Shown: positions 50,802-59,500 of the stretch, in pieces
Position numbering within the stretch: position 1 is the first letter of the stretch
Layout: every line of letters begins with the position of its first letter
Source: UBA2357 sp041916775
Lineage (GTDB): Bacteria > Pseudomonadota > Gammaproteobacteria > Burkholderiales > Rhodocyclaceae
Direction: 5' to 3'
Length of the DNA: 64,000 bases
NCBI GenBank assembly: GCA_041916775.1
Contig: JAYRYZ010000007.1
Span: forward strand, 1-64,000
Notes under the pieces: generated by a model
Seen by the model: the letters and a program-made list of their open reading frames with translations, nothing else
What the model was told of the DNA's origin: nothing
Databases searched by the model: none
Made by a program: the position numbers and the translations under genes

Positions 50802-52208
50802 ATGGAGGCCCGCATCGTGCATCACGGCGCCTTCGACGGCGTCACCGGCTCGTGCCACCAGTTTTTCCTCGACGACGCGCACAGCCTGCTGGTTGACTGC
50901 GGACTCTTCCAGGGCGCCGAGACGGCGCCGGATGGGGGCTCCGCGGCAGACCGGCTCGAGATCCCGTTCGCGGTGGACAAGGTGCTGGCGCTGGTGGTCA
51001 CGCATGTGCATGTCGACCACGTGGGGCGCATCCCGTGGCTGCTCGCGGCTGGCTTCAAGGGGCCGATCCTGTGCAGCGCGCCGTCCGCGAAGCTGCTGCC
51101 GGTGGTGCTGGCGGACGCTTTCGCGCTCGGGGTGACGCGGGATGCGCGCCTGCTGGAGCGCTACCTGCAGATGGTGGAGGGGCGTATCCGCGCGCTACCC
51201 TGGAAGACCTGGACCACCGTGGCGGAGGGCGCGGCCGGGCGCTGCCGCATTCGGCTGCAGCGGGCCGGCCACATCCTCGGCGCCGCTTACGTCGAATGCG
51301 AGCTCCAGCGTGGCGGCGAGACCTTGCGGGTGGTGTTCTCGGGAGACCTGGGCGCCCCCTGGGCGCCGCTGCTGCCTGCACCACGGCCGCCTGCGCGTGC
51401 GGACGTGGTGGTGCTGGAGAGCACCTACGGCGACCGCCTCCACGACAATCGCAGCACCCGCCGCGCACGCCTGCAGGCGGCGGTGGAGAAGGCCATCGCG
51501 AACGGCGGCACCGCGATCGTCCCGGCCTTCAGCATCGGCCGCACCCAGGAGCTGCTGTACGAGTTCGAGGACATCATCCACCGTCAGCGCCGGCACCCCG
51601 GGCCGCACGCAGCCGCCTGGGCGCAGCTGCGCTTTTACCTGGATTCGCCCCTCGCTGCGCGCTTCACCCAGCTCTACCGCGTATTGCAGGCGGATTGGGA
51701 TGCCGAGGCGCGGGCGCGGGTGAGGGCAGGGCGCCGCCCGCTCGCCTTCGAGCAGCTCGTGGCAGTGGAGGACCACGCCGCTCACGAGGCCAACGTGCGC
51801 CGGCTCGCGCGCAGCGGCGAGCCGGCGGTGGTGATTGCGGCCAGCGGCATGTGCACCGGCGGGCGCGTGGTGGGCTACCTCCGCGCGATGCTGCACGATG
51901 CGCGCCACGACGTGATCTTCGTCGGCTACCAGGCACGCGGCACGCCCGGCCACGCGATCCAGACCTACGGCCCCAGGGGCGGTTGTGTGGAGCTCGACGG
52001 CGAGCGCATCGTCATCCGCGCCGGCGTGCATGTGCTGAGCGGCTACTCCGCCCACGCCGACCAGGCGGGTTTGGTGCGCTTCGTCACAGGCATGCGCCGG
52101 CTGCCGCGCGAGGTGCGCCTCATCCATGGCGACGACGACGCGCGTGCGTCCCTTGCCGAAAGCATACTGGCAGCCACGGAGGGCAAGGTGAGGGTGACGA
52201 ATGGCTGA
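50802..52208 (+). CDS. MBL-fold beta-CASP RNA-processing exonuclease-like protein
   Basis: 468 residues. The metallo-beta-lactamase motifs are present: DCGLFQG, HVHVDHVGR (metal-binding HxHxDH) and GAAYVECEL followed by FSGDLG. Beta-CASP motifs SFSIGRTQELLYE, ASGMCTGGRVVGYL and SAHADQAGL follow. It is of the type that cleaves RNA (YSH1/RNase J-like, COG1236). GTG at 50799 precedes the ATG at 50802. The upstream spacer of about 197 bp divides it from the transporter gene and carries their promoters. Confidence 0.9.
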   Translation: MEARIVHHGAFDGVTGSCHQFFLDDAHSLLVDCGLFQGAETAPDGGSAADRLEIPFAVDKVLALVVTHVHVDHVGRIPWLLAAGFKGPILCSAPSAKLLPVVLADAFALGVTRDARLLERYLQMVEGRIRALPWKTWTTVAEGAAGRCRIRLQRAGHILGAAYVECELQRGGETLRVVFSGDLGAPWAPLLPAPRPPARADVVVLESTYGDRLHDNRSTRRARLQAAVEKAIANGGTAIVPAFSIGRTQELLYEFEDIIHRQRRHPGPHAAAWAQLRFYLDSPLAARFTQLYRVLQADWDAEARARVRAGRRPLAFEQLVAVEDHAAHEANVRRLARSGEPAVVIAASGMCTGGRVVGYLRAMLHDARHDVIFVGYQARGTPGHAIQTYGPRGGCVELDGERIVIRAGVHVLSGYSAHADQAGLVRFVTGMRRLPREVRLIHGDDDARASLAESILAATEGKVRVTNG

Positions 52209-52315
52209 TACGCAACACTAAGGCTGGCGCGCCACAGCGCGGTATACGAAGCTTGCCGTGGGCATGAGATCATGTGCGCCAGCTGCATTCGACCAACGCA
52301 ATCGCTGAGAGAACC

Positions 52316-53419
52316 ATGGCAAAAGGAATGATCCTCGCCGCCGGGCAAGGCACGCGGGTTCGGCCGCTTACCAAGGACCTGCCCAAACCGATGGTGCCGA
52401 TCCTGAACAAGCCGGTGCTCGAGTACCTCATCGAGCACCTCGCGCGCTACGGCATCCGTGAAATCATGATCAACGTGGCCTTCAACCACTACAAGATCGA
52501 AAACTATTTCGGCGACGGCCACCGCTGGGGCGTGGAGATCGGTTACTCCTACGAAGGCCGACGCGAGCATGGCGAGATCGTGCCGAAGGCGATGGGCTCG
52601 GCCGGCGGCATGCGCAAGATCCAGGACTTCGGCGGCTTCTTCGACGAGACCACGCTGGTGCTGTGTGGCGACGCGATCGTGGACCTCGACATCGCGGCGG
52701 CGCTGGATGAGCACCACCAGAAGGGCGCGCTGGCCAGCGTGGTGACACTGGATGTGCCACGCGAGCAGGTCGTCAACTATGGTGTGGTGGTCACAGACGG
52801 CGACGGCCGGGTGCGCGCCTTCCAGGAAAAGCCCGCTCCGGACGAGGCCTTGTCTACGCTGGCGAGCACCGGCATCTACATCTTCGAGCCTCAGGTCATC
52901 GACCTCGTCCCGCCAGGGCGCGAGTTCGACATCGGCAGCGAGCTGTTCCCGATGCTGGTGGAGCGGGATCTGCCGTTCTTCGCGCAGAACCGCCACTTCA
53001 ACTGGATAGACATCGGCCGCCTCACCGATTACTGGGAGGTGCTCCAGCGCGTGCTGCGCGGCGAGGTGGCGCAGATGCAGATGCCCGGCCGCGAGATCAA
53101 GCCCGGTGTATGGGTGGGCCTGAACACCTCGATCGCCTGGGACAGCGTACAGATCGTCGGGCCGTGCTACATCGGATCCGGCGTGCGCATCGAGCCCGGG
53201 GTGTCGGTGATCGGCCCGACCTGGATCGGGCGCGGCTGCCACCTGCGCTCGGGCGCGCGTATCGAGCGCAGCGTGCTGTTCGACTACACCCGGGTTGGCG
53301 AGGAGCAGACGGTGAAGGACAAGATCCTCTCCTTCCAGTACTGCGTGGACCGTAGCGGCCACACCCGCTATGTGGGCGATGACGAGTTCGACCTGCGCTG
53401 GGGCGATGCCCGCGCCTGA
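52316..53419 (+). CDS. Sugar-1-phosphate nucleotidyltransferase with left-handed beta-helix C-terminus
   Basis: 367 residues. The N-terminal part has the nucleotidyltransferase signature MILAAGQGTRVRPLTKDLPKP and LCGDAIVDLDI. The hexapeptide-repeat tail (about 255-335: VWVGLNTSIAW, GVRIEPGVSVIGPTWIG) matches ManC/GlmU-like enzymes. It makes an NDP-sugar, probably GDP-mannose or similar. A GAGA site precedes the ATG at 52316. It lies between core genes, so it may serve the surface-glycan clusters on either side. Confidence 0.85.
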   Translation: MAKGMILAAGQGTRVRPLTKDLPKPMVPILNKPVLEYLIEHLARYGIREIMINVAFNHYKIENYFGDGHRWGVEIGYSYEGRREHGEIVPKAMGSAGGMRKIQDFGGFFDETTLVLCGDAIVDLDIAAALDEHHQKGALASVVTLDVPREQVVNYGVVVTDGDGRVRAFQEKPAPDEALSTLASTGIYIFEPQVIDLVPPGREFDIGSELFPMLVERDLPFFAQNRHFNWIDIGRLTDYWEVLQRVLRGEVAQMQMPGREIKPGVWVGLNTSIAWDSVQIVGPCYIGSGVRIEPGVSVIGPTWIGRGCHLRSGARIERSVLFDYTRVGEEQTVKDKILSFQYCVDRSGHTRYVGDDEFDLRWGDARA

Positions 53420-53548
53420 GCGCCACGCATTGCGATCGCGGCGGGTGGCGGACGTTTCGCCCGTCTGCATCCCCGCCTGTGTGCCGGCATACATTCGTGC
53501 CTTGACGCGACCCGGATGCCCTTCTACAATCGCGCCCTTGTTGCATTT

Positions 53549-53623
53549 GGGCGGTTAGCTCAGCGGTAGAGCACTGCCTTCACACGGCAGGGGTCACTGG
53601 TTCGATCCCAGTACCGCCCACCA
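53549..53623 (+). tRNA. tRNA-Val(CAC)
   Basis: A 75-nt cloverleaf: GGGCGGT acceptor pairing with ACCGCCC, T-loop GGTTCGATCCC, and anticodon loop TTCACAC, giving CAC (Val). The CCA end is encoded. Confidence 0.97.
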
Positions 53624-53657
53624 TCTGCGACATAGCTGCGAAGTACCGCATGCCCTC

Positions 53658-53732
53658 GGGCGGTTAGCTCAGCGGTAGAGCACTGCCTTCACACGGCAGG
53701 GGTCACTGGTTCGATCCCAGTACCGCCCACCA
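53658..53732 (+). tRNA. tRNA-Val(CAC), second copy
   Basis: Identical to the tRNA at 53549-53623, 34 bp downstream, with an encoded CCA. It is followed by a terminator. They probably form one transcript. Confidence 0.97.
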
Positions 53733-53766
53733 AATCCAGGTTCGAAGTAATCCGATAAGGCCCGGA

Positions 53767-53800
53767 AGCCCAAGAAAGAAATGGGGTTCTGGGCTTTTTG
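53767..53800 (+). terminator. Terminator behind the tRNA-Val pair
   Basis: An AGCCCAAGAA/TTCTGGGCT stem with one bulge and a T-run (TTTTT) lies 35 bp after the second tRNA. The wzm-like gene begins 27 bp later. Confidence 0.7.
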
Positions 53801-53826
53801 ACGTCCGTAGTGCTCCGATAAAGGCC

Positions 53827-54657
53827 ATGCTGAATCCCGTGAATCTTTCAGCCGTGAGGAATCCCAGCTCCCAGTGGGAGCGCCTGGTGAAGGACGTCAC
53901 CGGCTCGCTGGTTCTGTGGCGCTTCTGGATGCATCTGGGCTGGGGCGATGTGCTCAAACAGTATCGGCGTTCCTTTCTGGGGCCGGTGTGGATTTCGCTC
54001 AATACCGCGATCTTCATCGTGGTGTTTGCGCTGATCGGTGCGCAGTTGTTCAAGATGTCGCTGGAGACCTATCTGCCTTATTTCTGTGTCGGGCACGTGG
54101 TATTCAGCTTTTTCTCGGCGCTGGCCCAGGAGGGCTGCCAGACATACATCGGCGCCGAATCCTTCCTCAAGCAGACGCCTTACCCCAAGACCGCCTTCGT
54201 CTGGCGGGTGATGTGGCGCAACCTGATCATGCTCGCGCACAACCTGCCGGTGGTGCTGGGCGTGCTGTGGTGGGGCGGCGCCGTGGGCGAGGTCCGGCCG
54301 GGATGGCTGCTGGCGGGGTTGCTGCTCACGCTGCTGGCAGGGGCGTTCCTGGTGGCGATCCTGGGTGCCATCTCCGCGCGTTTCCGCGACGTGCCGATGA
54401 TGGTGTCCAGCCTGATGCAGATCAGCTTCTTCGTGACGCCTGTGATGTGGCAACCCGACCAACTGACCGAGCGCGCCCGCTTGGTGGTGACCTGGAATCC
54501 GCTCGCGGCCTTCCTGGATCTGTTACGGCGGCCCCTGCTCGGTGAGGTGCCGGAGACGGCCTCGCTATACATGGCCTGCTGCGTGACGGTTGGGCTGGGG
54601 GTGGTTTTCGTGCTGATCTACCTGGTTGCGCGGCGGCGCATCGTGTACTGGTTGTAG
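53827..54657 (+). CDS. wzm: ABC-2 type polysaccharide/polyol phosphate export permease (Wzm)
   Basis: A 276-residue permease with six membrane segments. RYRRSFLGPVWISLNTAIFI near the N-terminus (here as QYRRSFLGPVWISLNTAIFI) and FFVTPVMWQPDQL are typical of Wzm/KpsM. It pairs with the ATPase next door to export a lipid-linked polysaccharide across the inner membrane. It starts the second glycan cluster. AAAGG upstream of the ATG gives a modest ribosome site. Confidence 0.9.
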   Translation: MLNPVNLSAVRNPSSQWERLVKDVTGSLVLWRFWMHLGWGDVLKQYRRSFLGPVWISLNTAIFIVVFALIGAQLFKMSLETYLPYFCVGHVVFSFFSALAQEGCQTYIGAESFLKQTPYPKTAFVWRVMWRNLIMLAHNLPVVLGVLWWGGAVGEVRPGWLLAGLLLTLLAGAFLVAILGAISARFRDVPMMVSSLMQISFFVTPVMWQPDQLTERARLVVTWNPLAAFLDLLRRPLLGEVPETASLYMACCVTVGLGVVFVLIYLVARRRIVYWL

Positions 54658-54671
54658 GGGGCCGGGCAGCC

Positions 54672-55421
54672 ATGGCTGGCATGTTGCTGAACAAGGTGTG
54701 CGTGGATTTTCCGGTGAGCACCGCTCAATCCCTGGGGCTGATCAACGCCCTGGTGGGCTTCCGTGGCCGAGGGCAGGGGCGCATCGATGCTCTGGGCGGA
54801 CACCGCGCTGAGGTGCACGCCCTGCGCGACATTGACCTGGAACTGCGCCCGGGTGACCGCTTGGCACTGATCGGCCGCAACGGCGCCGGCAAGACTACCC
54901 TGCTGCGGGTACTGTCGGGCGTCTATGAGCCGACCCGTGGCGATTTTCACTGCGAGGGGCGGGTGTCGGCGCTGACGGACCTTATGTTGGGCATGGACCC
55001 TGACGCTGACGGCTACGAGTTCATCGTGTCACGCGGCATCGTGATGGGGCTGGACAAAAGGCAGGCGCGTCAGCTGATTCCCGACGTGGAAGCATTCACC
55101 GAACTGGGCGAGTATCTCAAGCTACCGGTGCGCGCCTACTCGTCGGGCATGCTGCTGCGGTTGGCCTTCGCGGTGTCCACCTCGGTGACGCCGGACATTC
55201 TGCTGATGGACGAGATGATCGGCGTGGGGGATGCCCGTTTCCTGCAAAAGGCCCAGGAACGCCTCGAAACCATCATGGCCAGGGCGCAGATTCTGGTGCT
55301 GGCCTCGCACAACGAAGCCATTCTGCGCAAGTTTTGCAATCGGGCGGTGCTGATGGAGGAGGGGCGGGTGGCGCTGGCGGGGGATGTCGAAGAATGCCTG
55401 CGCCGGCATCTACAGGTGTGA
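54672..55421 (+). CDS. wzt: ABC export ATPase (Wzt), lacking a carbohydrate-binding domain
   Basis: 249 residues, KpsT/Wzt class: Walker A GRNGAGKTTLL, signature YSSGMLLRLAFA, Walker B ILLMDEM and a switch His in LASHNEA. Many Wzt proteins carry an extra C-terminal domain that recognises the modified glycan end. This one ends after the ATPase, so chain-end recognition must lie elsewhere or be absent. It is separated from wzm by 14 bp and is followed immediately by the sulfotransferase. Confidence 0.9.
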   Translation: MAGMLLNKVCVDFPVSTAQSLGLINALVGFRGRGQGRIDALGGHRAEVHALRDIDLELRPGDRLALIGRNGAGKTTLLRVLSGVYEPTRGDFHCEGRVSALTDLMLGMDPDADGYEFIVSRGIVMGLDKRQARQLIPDVEAFTELGEYLKLPVRAYSSGMLLRLAFAVSTSVTPDILLMDEMIGVGDARFLQKAQERLETIMARAQILVLASHNEAILRKFCNRAVLMEEGRVALAGDVEECLRRHLQV

Positions 55422-56183
55422 ATGATGCCTCCCAACCTGTTCGTGCTCGGTGCAGGAAAATGCGGCACCACCTCGCTTTACCACCTGCTGCAACGGCACC
55501 CCGACATCCATGTCTGCGCTCCGAAGGAGCCCAGTTTCTTCTGCAGCCACTTCCAGGTGGTGCGTAACCCGGTGGACTACTTCCGTCTCTTCGATTCCGA
55601 CGCCAGGTATCGGGTTGATGCCTCGCACGTCTATTTCTCGAATCCCGAGACGGCGCCCATTCTTCGGGATCTATTCCCGGAGGCCAGATTCCTGGTCATC
55701 CTCAGGCAGCCGAAGGCACGGGCGTATTCCCTGTATGAACACATGCGCCGTAGCCTGCATGAAGACGGCCGGCCGATGGAGCTGGCGCCGACCTTTCTGG
55801 ATGCGCTGTGCCTGGAGGAGAAGAGATTCCACTCTCATCGATTCTTCTCGGAAAGCCGGCATTACTTCTGGAATTTCATGTATATGCGCTCATCCCTCTA
55901 CGATGAGCAACTAGCCCGTTACTTCAGCCTCTTTGCGCGCGACAGCTTCCTGGTCTTGAGCCTGGCGGCGTTCGAGCATCAGCCGCAGCGCACGGTGCAG
56001 TCGATTGCGGATTTTCTCGAAGTGGACGTCGCAGGGTTTGGCGAGCAGGTGCCGGCTACCAACGTGGCGCCGCCTTATCCCCCGTTCGGCGTCGAATGCG
56101 ATGCGATAATGGAAGCGTATTTCGGCGACCTGACGGCACGTGTGGATCGTCTGGTGGGGCGTACGCTGGACTGGTCGCGCTGA
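55422..56183 (+). CDS. Sulfotransferase domain protein, 253 aa
   Basis: LGAGKCGTTSLYHLLQRHP at the N-terminus is the 5'-phosphosulfate loop that binds PAPS. The FLVILRQPKARAYSLYEHM segment (about residues 88-106) holds the 3'-phosphate-binding Arg and Ser. It is related to carbohydrate sulfotransferases and would sulfate the exported glycan, using PAPS. The ATG directly follows the wzt stop. No membrane segment. Confidence 0.86.
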   Translation: MMPPNLFVLGAGKCGTTSLYHLLQRHPDIHVCAPKEPSFFCSHFQVVRNPVDYFRLFDSDARYRVDASHVYFSNPETAPILRDLFPEARFLVILRQPKARAYSLYEHMRRSLHEDGRPMELAPTFLDALCLEEKRFHSHRFFSESRHYFWNFMYMRSSLYDEQLARYFSLFARDSFLVLSLAAFEHQPQRTVQSIADFLEVDVAGFGEQVPATNVAPPYPPFGVECDAIMEAYFGDLTARVDRLVGRTLDWSR

Positions 56184-56512
56184 CCTTCCCTGCCGGTATG
56201 CCCCTTCGCACGGGTGCGCCTGCGTCTGAGTGGGGAGGTCGAGGTTCTTCGAGGCGCTCCAATATATGATTCATGGCAGCAAAATCATTTGAGTTTTCTA
56301 TTTCATCCGCGCTCCATTGCAGCGATGCAGGGCAAAGTGCCTGTCAGATCCGCTTGTAAGGGGCTGCCTGCATCGTCAGCGCGCCATCCGTGCGAACGGA
56401 AGGATGCGTCAGGACGCTTCCCCCAGATCGATCGTCGTGTCGTGAGCGGCCCCCGCAGTCCGTCCGGCTTCACGGGTTGCCCGGACGCTGGCGATCTTCC
56501 ATTTGATTCCCA
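56184..56512. other. Gap before the megaprotein gene
   Basis: This 329-bp stretch holds no gene. It has an AT-rich segment (about 56260-56308), unlike the rest of this region, which could carry a promoter for the next gene. No clear -35/-10 pair and no terminator is seen. Confidence 0.45.
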
Positions 56513-59500
56513 ATGACCGATCTGCATCTCCCTCATCATCATCATGGTCTCCCCCGCTTTCGCGATGTCGAACCGCGAAGCCCCGCCTTCCATGCTTGCG
56601 ACTTCTATCACACCACCACGCTGCCCTCGGGCGAGATGGTCCGCGGCCAGTGGGATTTGCGCGATAACGTACAGGCCTATCTGGGTGGCGTCGAGTTCGC
56701 GGGCAAATCGGTGCTCGAGATCGGTCCGGCCAGCGGCTTCCTGAGCTATCACATGGAGCGCTGTGGTGCTCGGGTCACGGCGCTCGAGCCTTCGATGGAA
56801 CGCCTTTGGGATTGTGTGCCGATGCCCGGCATCGATTTCGACGCTTGGCGCCAGGCCTTTCTCATGTCGATACAGCGGGTCCGCAATTCTTTCTGGTACC
56901 TGCATCGCCAGTACGGATCAAGCGTCCGGGTGGTCGAGACCGACCCGGAAACCCTGCCCGCTGAAGTGGGCGAGTTCGATGTAGGGGTGTTCGCATCGAT
57001 GCTGCTGCATTGCCGTAGCCCGTTCTCCGTCCTTGAAGGCTGCTTGGCGCGGGTGCGCGAGACCGTGATCGTCACCGACCTTCATGACGGCGCGATGGAC
57101 GGCCAGCCGGTGTGTCGTCTGCTGCCCGACGTACGGCACAAACAGATCGATACCTGGTGGGCCCTGTCGCCGGACTTCGTGGTGCAGGCGCTGGGTGTGC
57201 TGGGTTTTGGCAATGCCCGGGTCTCCACCCATCACCAGAAACGGGATATCGACGGGCAGATGATTCCGTTGTTCACCGTTGTTGCGACCCGGAACGTGCC
57301 GATGCCGCCGCCTCGCAATGCGACCGTGCGATGCGAGGAATGCGCTGCCCCCCGGATCGCGCCGGTCGGGCCGGATCCGCAGCCCCCGAGCCGGCCGACT
57401 ATCGCCCAGCGACCCTTGCCGCTGGTCCGGCCAACGCCGCAACCGCTGCAGCCAGACTCGGGCGGCACGGACCCGTTGCAGGGCTTGCTGACGGCGACCT
57501 GGGATGGTCTGCTGAGCGTCCCTCAGCGCCTCGGGTTGCCGAGCGGTTGGTGGGGCCACGTGCCATTCGCCAGTTGGCTGGTGGAGGCCTGCCAGCCGGC
57601 CACGCTGGTGGAACTGGGAACGCACCATGGGGTTTCCTATGCTGCCTTCTGCGAAGCCGTGTTGCGTCAGGGTTTGCTGACCCGCTGTTACGCGGTGGAT
57701 CACTGGCGCGGCGATCAGCACAGCGGCCTCTATGACGATTCGGTATACGAGGACCTGAAGAGCCTCAACGAGCAGCGATACGGAGCCTTTTCGGAACTGA
57801 TTCGCAAGGATTTCAGCGCCGCGGCCGAAGAGTTTGCCGACGGATCGATCGACCTGCTGCACATCGACGGACTGCACACCTATGAGGCCGTGGCGCACGA
57901 CTTCGGTACCTGGCTGCCCAAGCTGTCCAGACGCGGCGTGGTGCTGTTCCACGACACCAACGTGTACCGCGACGACTTTGGCGTTCACCGGCTGTTCCGG
58001 GAGTTATCGCAACAATACCCGTCGTTCGAGTTCCTGCACGGCAACGGCCTGGGGGTGCTGGCCTGCGGGGCCGAGGTGCCTGAGGCGATTGCCCGTTTGT
58101 GCCAACCCGATGATCAACGCCAGATTCTGGCGGTACGGGAACGATTCGCCCGGCTGGGTTTCACCTGGGAATTGCAGGCCCGCGAACAAGACACGCAGGC
58201 ACAGGCACAGCTACAGAGACTGCAGCAGCAGGTCGTGGCGCTGCAGAGGTCGGTTGCGACGCAGGCTCTCATCCAGGAAGAGCGGGATGCCGCGCATGTA
58301 CGAGCGCAGCAGCTGCAGCAGCAGGTAGAAGCGCTGCAGAAGTCGGTTGCCGAGGCTCACCAGAGCAGCAGCTTGCGCGTGGCTGCCGCCGAGGAGCAGA
58401 GCCTCCGGTGGGAGGGCGTGGCCCGGGAAGTCACCGAGGAGCGTGATGGGCTTATGCAGAGCCTGTATGACCTGCAGGCGGATTTGACGGCACAGCAACA
58501 ACGGGGTCATCAGCAGATCCGGATTTACGACCAGGCAGTGACGGACCTGTTGCGCCGGCACGCGGAAGAAGTGGATTTCGATAACCTGCCGCGGCATGAA
58601 GAACGCCATCCGGCAATTCCCCGACTGCTTGCCTGGTGCCGCAGCCGGCTGCCGGTCAGCCTGCCTTCCGGCCTTCAGTTCGTGCGTCCGTTGCTGCACC
58701 GATTGCTGATCGGGATCAACCCCGTGGCGAAGGTGGTGGCGCGCTCGACCTTTTTCGACCGTGAATGGTATCTCGCCCAGAATCCGGGTGTTGCCGCGCT
58801 GGGGGCACACCCGGCCTATCACTATACGGTCATCGGCGCCAGAACCGGTCGTGATCCCGGCCCCTGGTTTTCCACCCGCCGCTACCTGGCTCTCCACCCC
58901 GAGCTGGTCGGCGCGGGGGTGAACCCCCTCTACCACTTCGAGATGGTAGGGCGTAAGTCCGGGCGTCCCCTTGGACTGAGCGGCGACATCACGATGACGC
59001 CGGTGCCCGCTGTACCCGTGGCACCCATACTGCCGGCAAAGGAAGCAACTCCGCAGCCGGTCGGTACGCCAGTGCCCGACGACGGAACCCGGCACATGGA
59101 GCAGGCCCGGCACCAGCTGCGGGCGTTCCTGGCCGAGGCTGGTAACCGGCTGGCCTTCCGGCCACAGCCCGATCCGGTGGTGTCGATCGTGGTGGTGTTG
59201 TTCAACAATGCGGCGCTGAGCTTGCAGTGCCTGATGTCGATTCATGCGCAACAGACAACGCCGCTCGAACTGATCGTGGTGGATAACGCCTCCACCGATG
59301 AAACCACCCTCCTGCTGGATCGGCTTGAGGGCTGCACCGTGCTGCGCCAGCAGGAGAACCTGCACTTCCTGCGTGCTGCCAATGTCGGAGCTCGGGCTGC
59401 GCGGGGCCGTAACCTGCTGTTCCTCAACAACGACGCCACTCTGTGCAGCCAAGCCCTGGCCGAGGCGTGCGGAATCTTCGACCGGGAGGCGGACGTGGGC

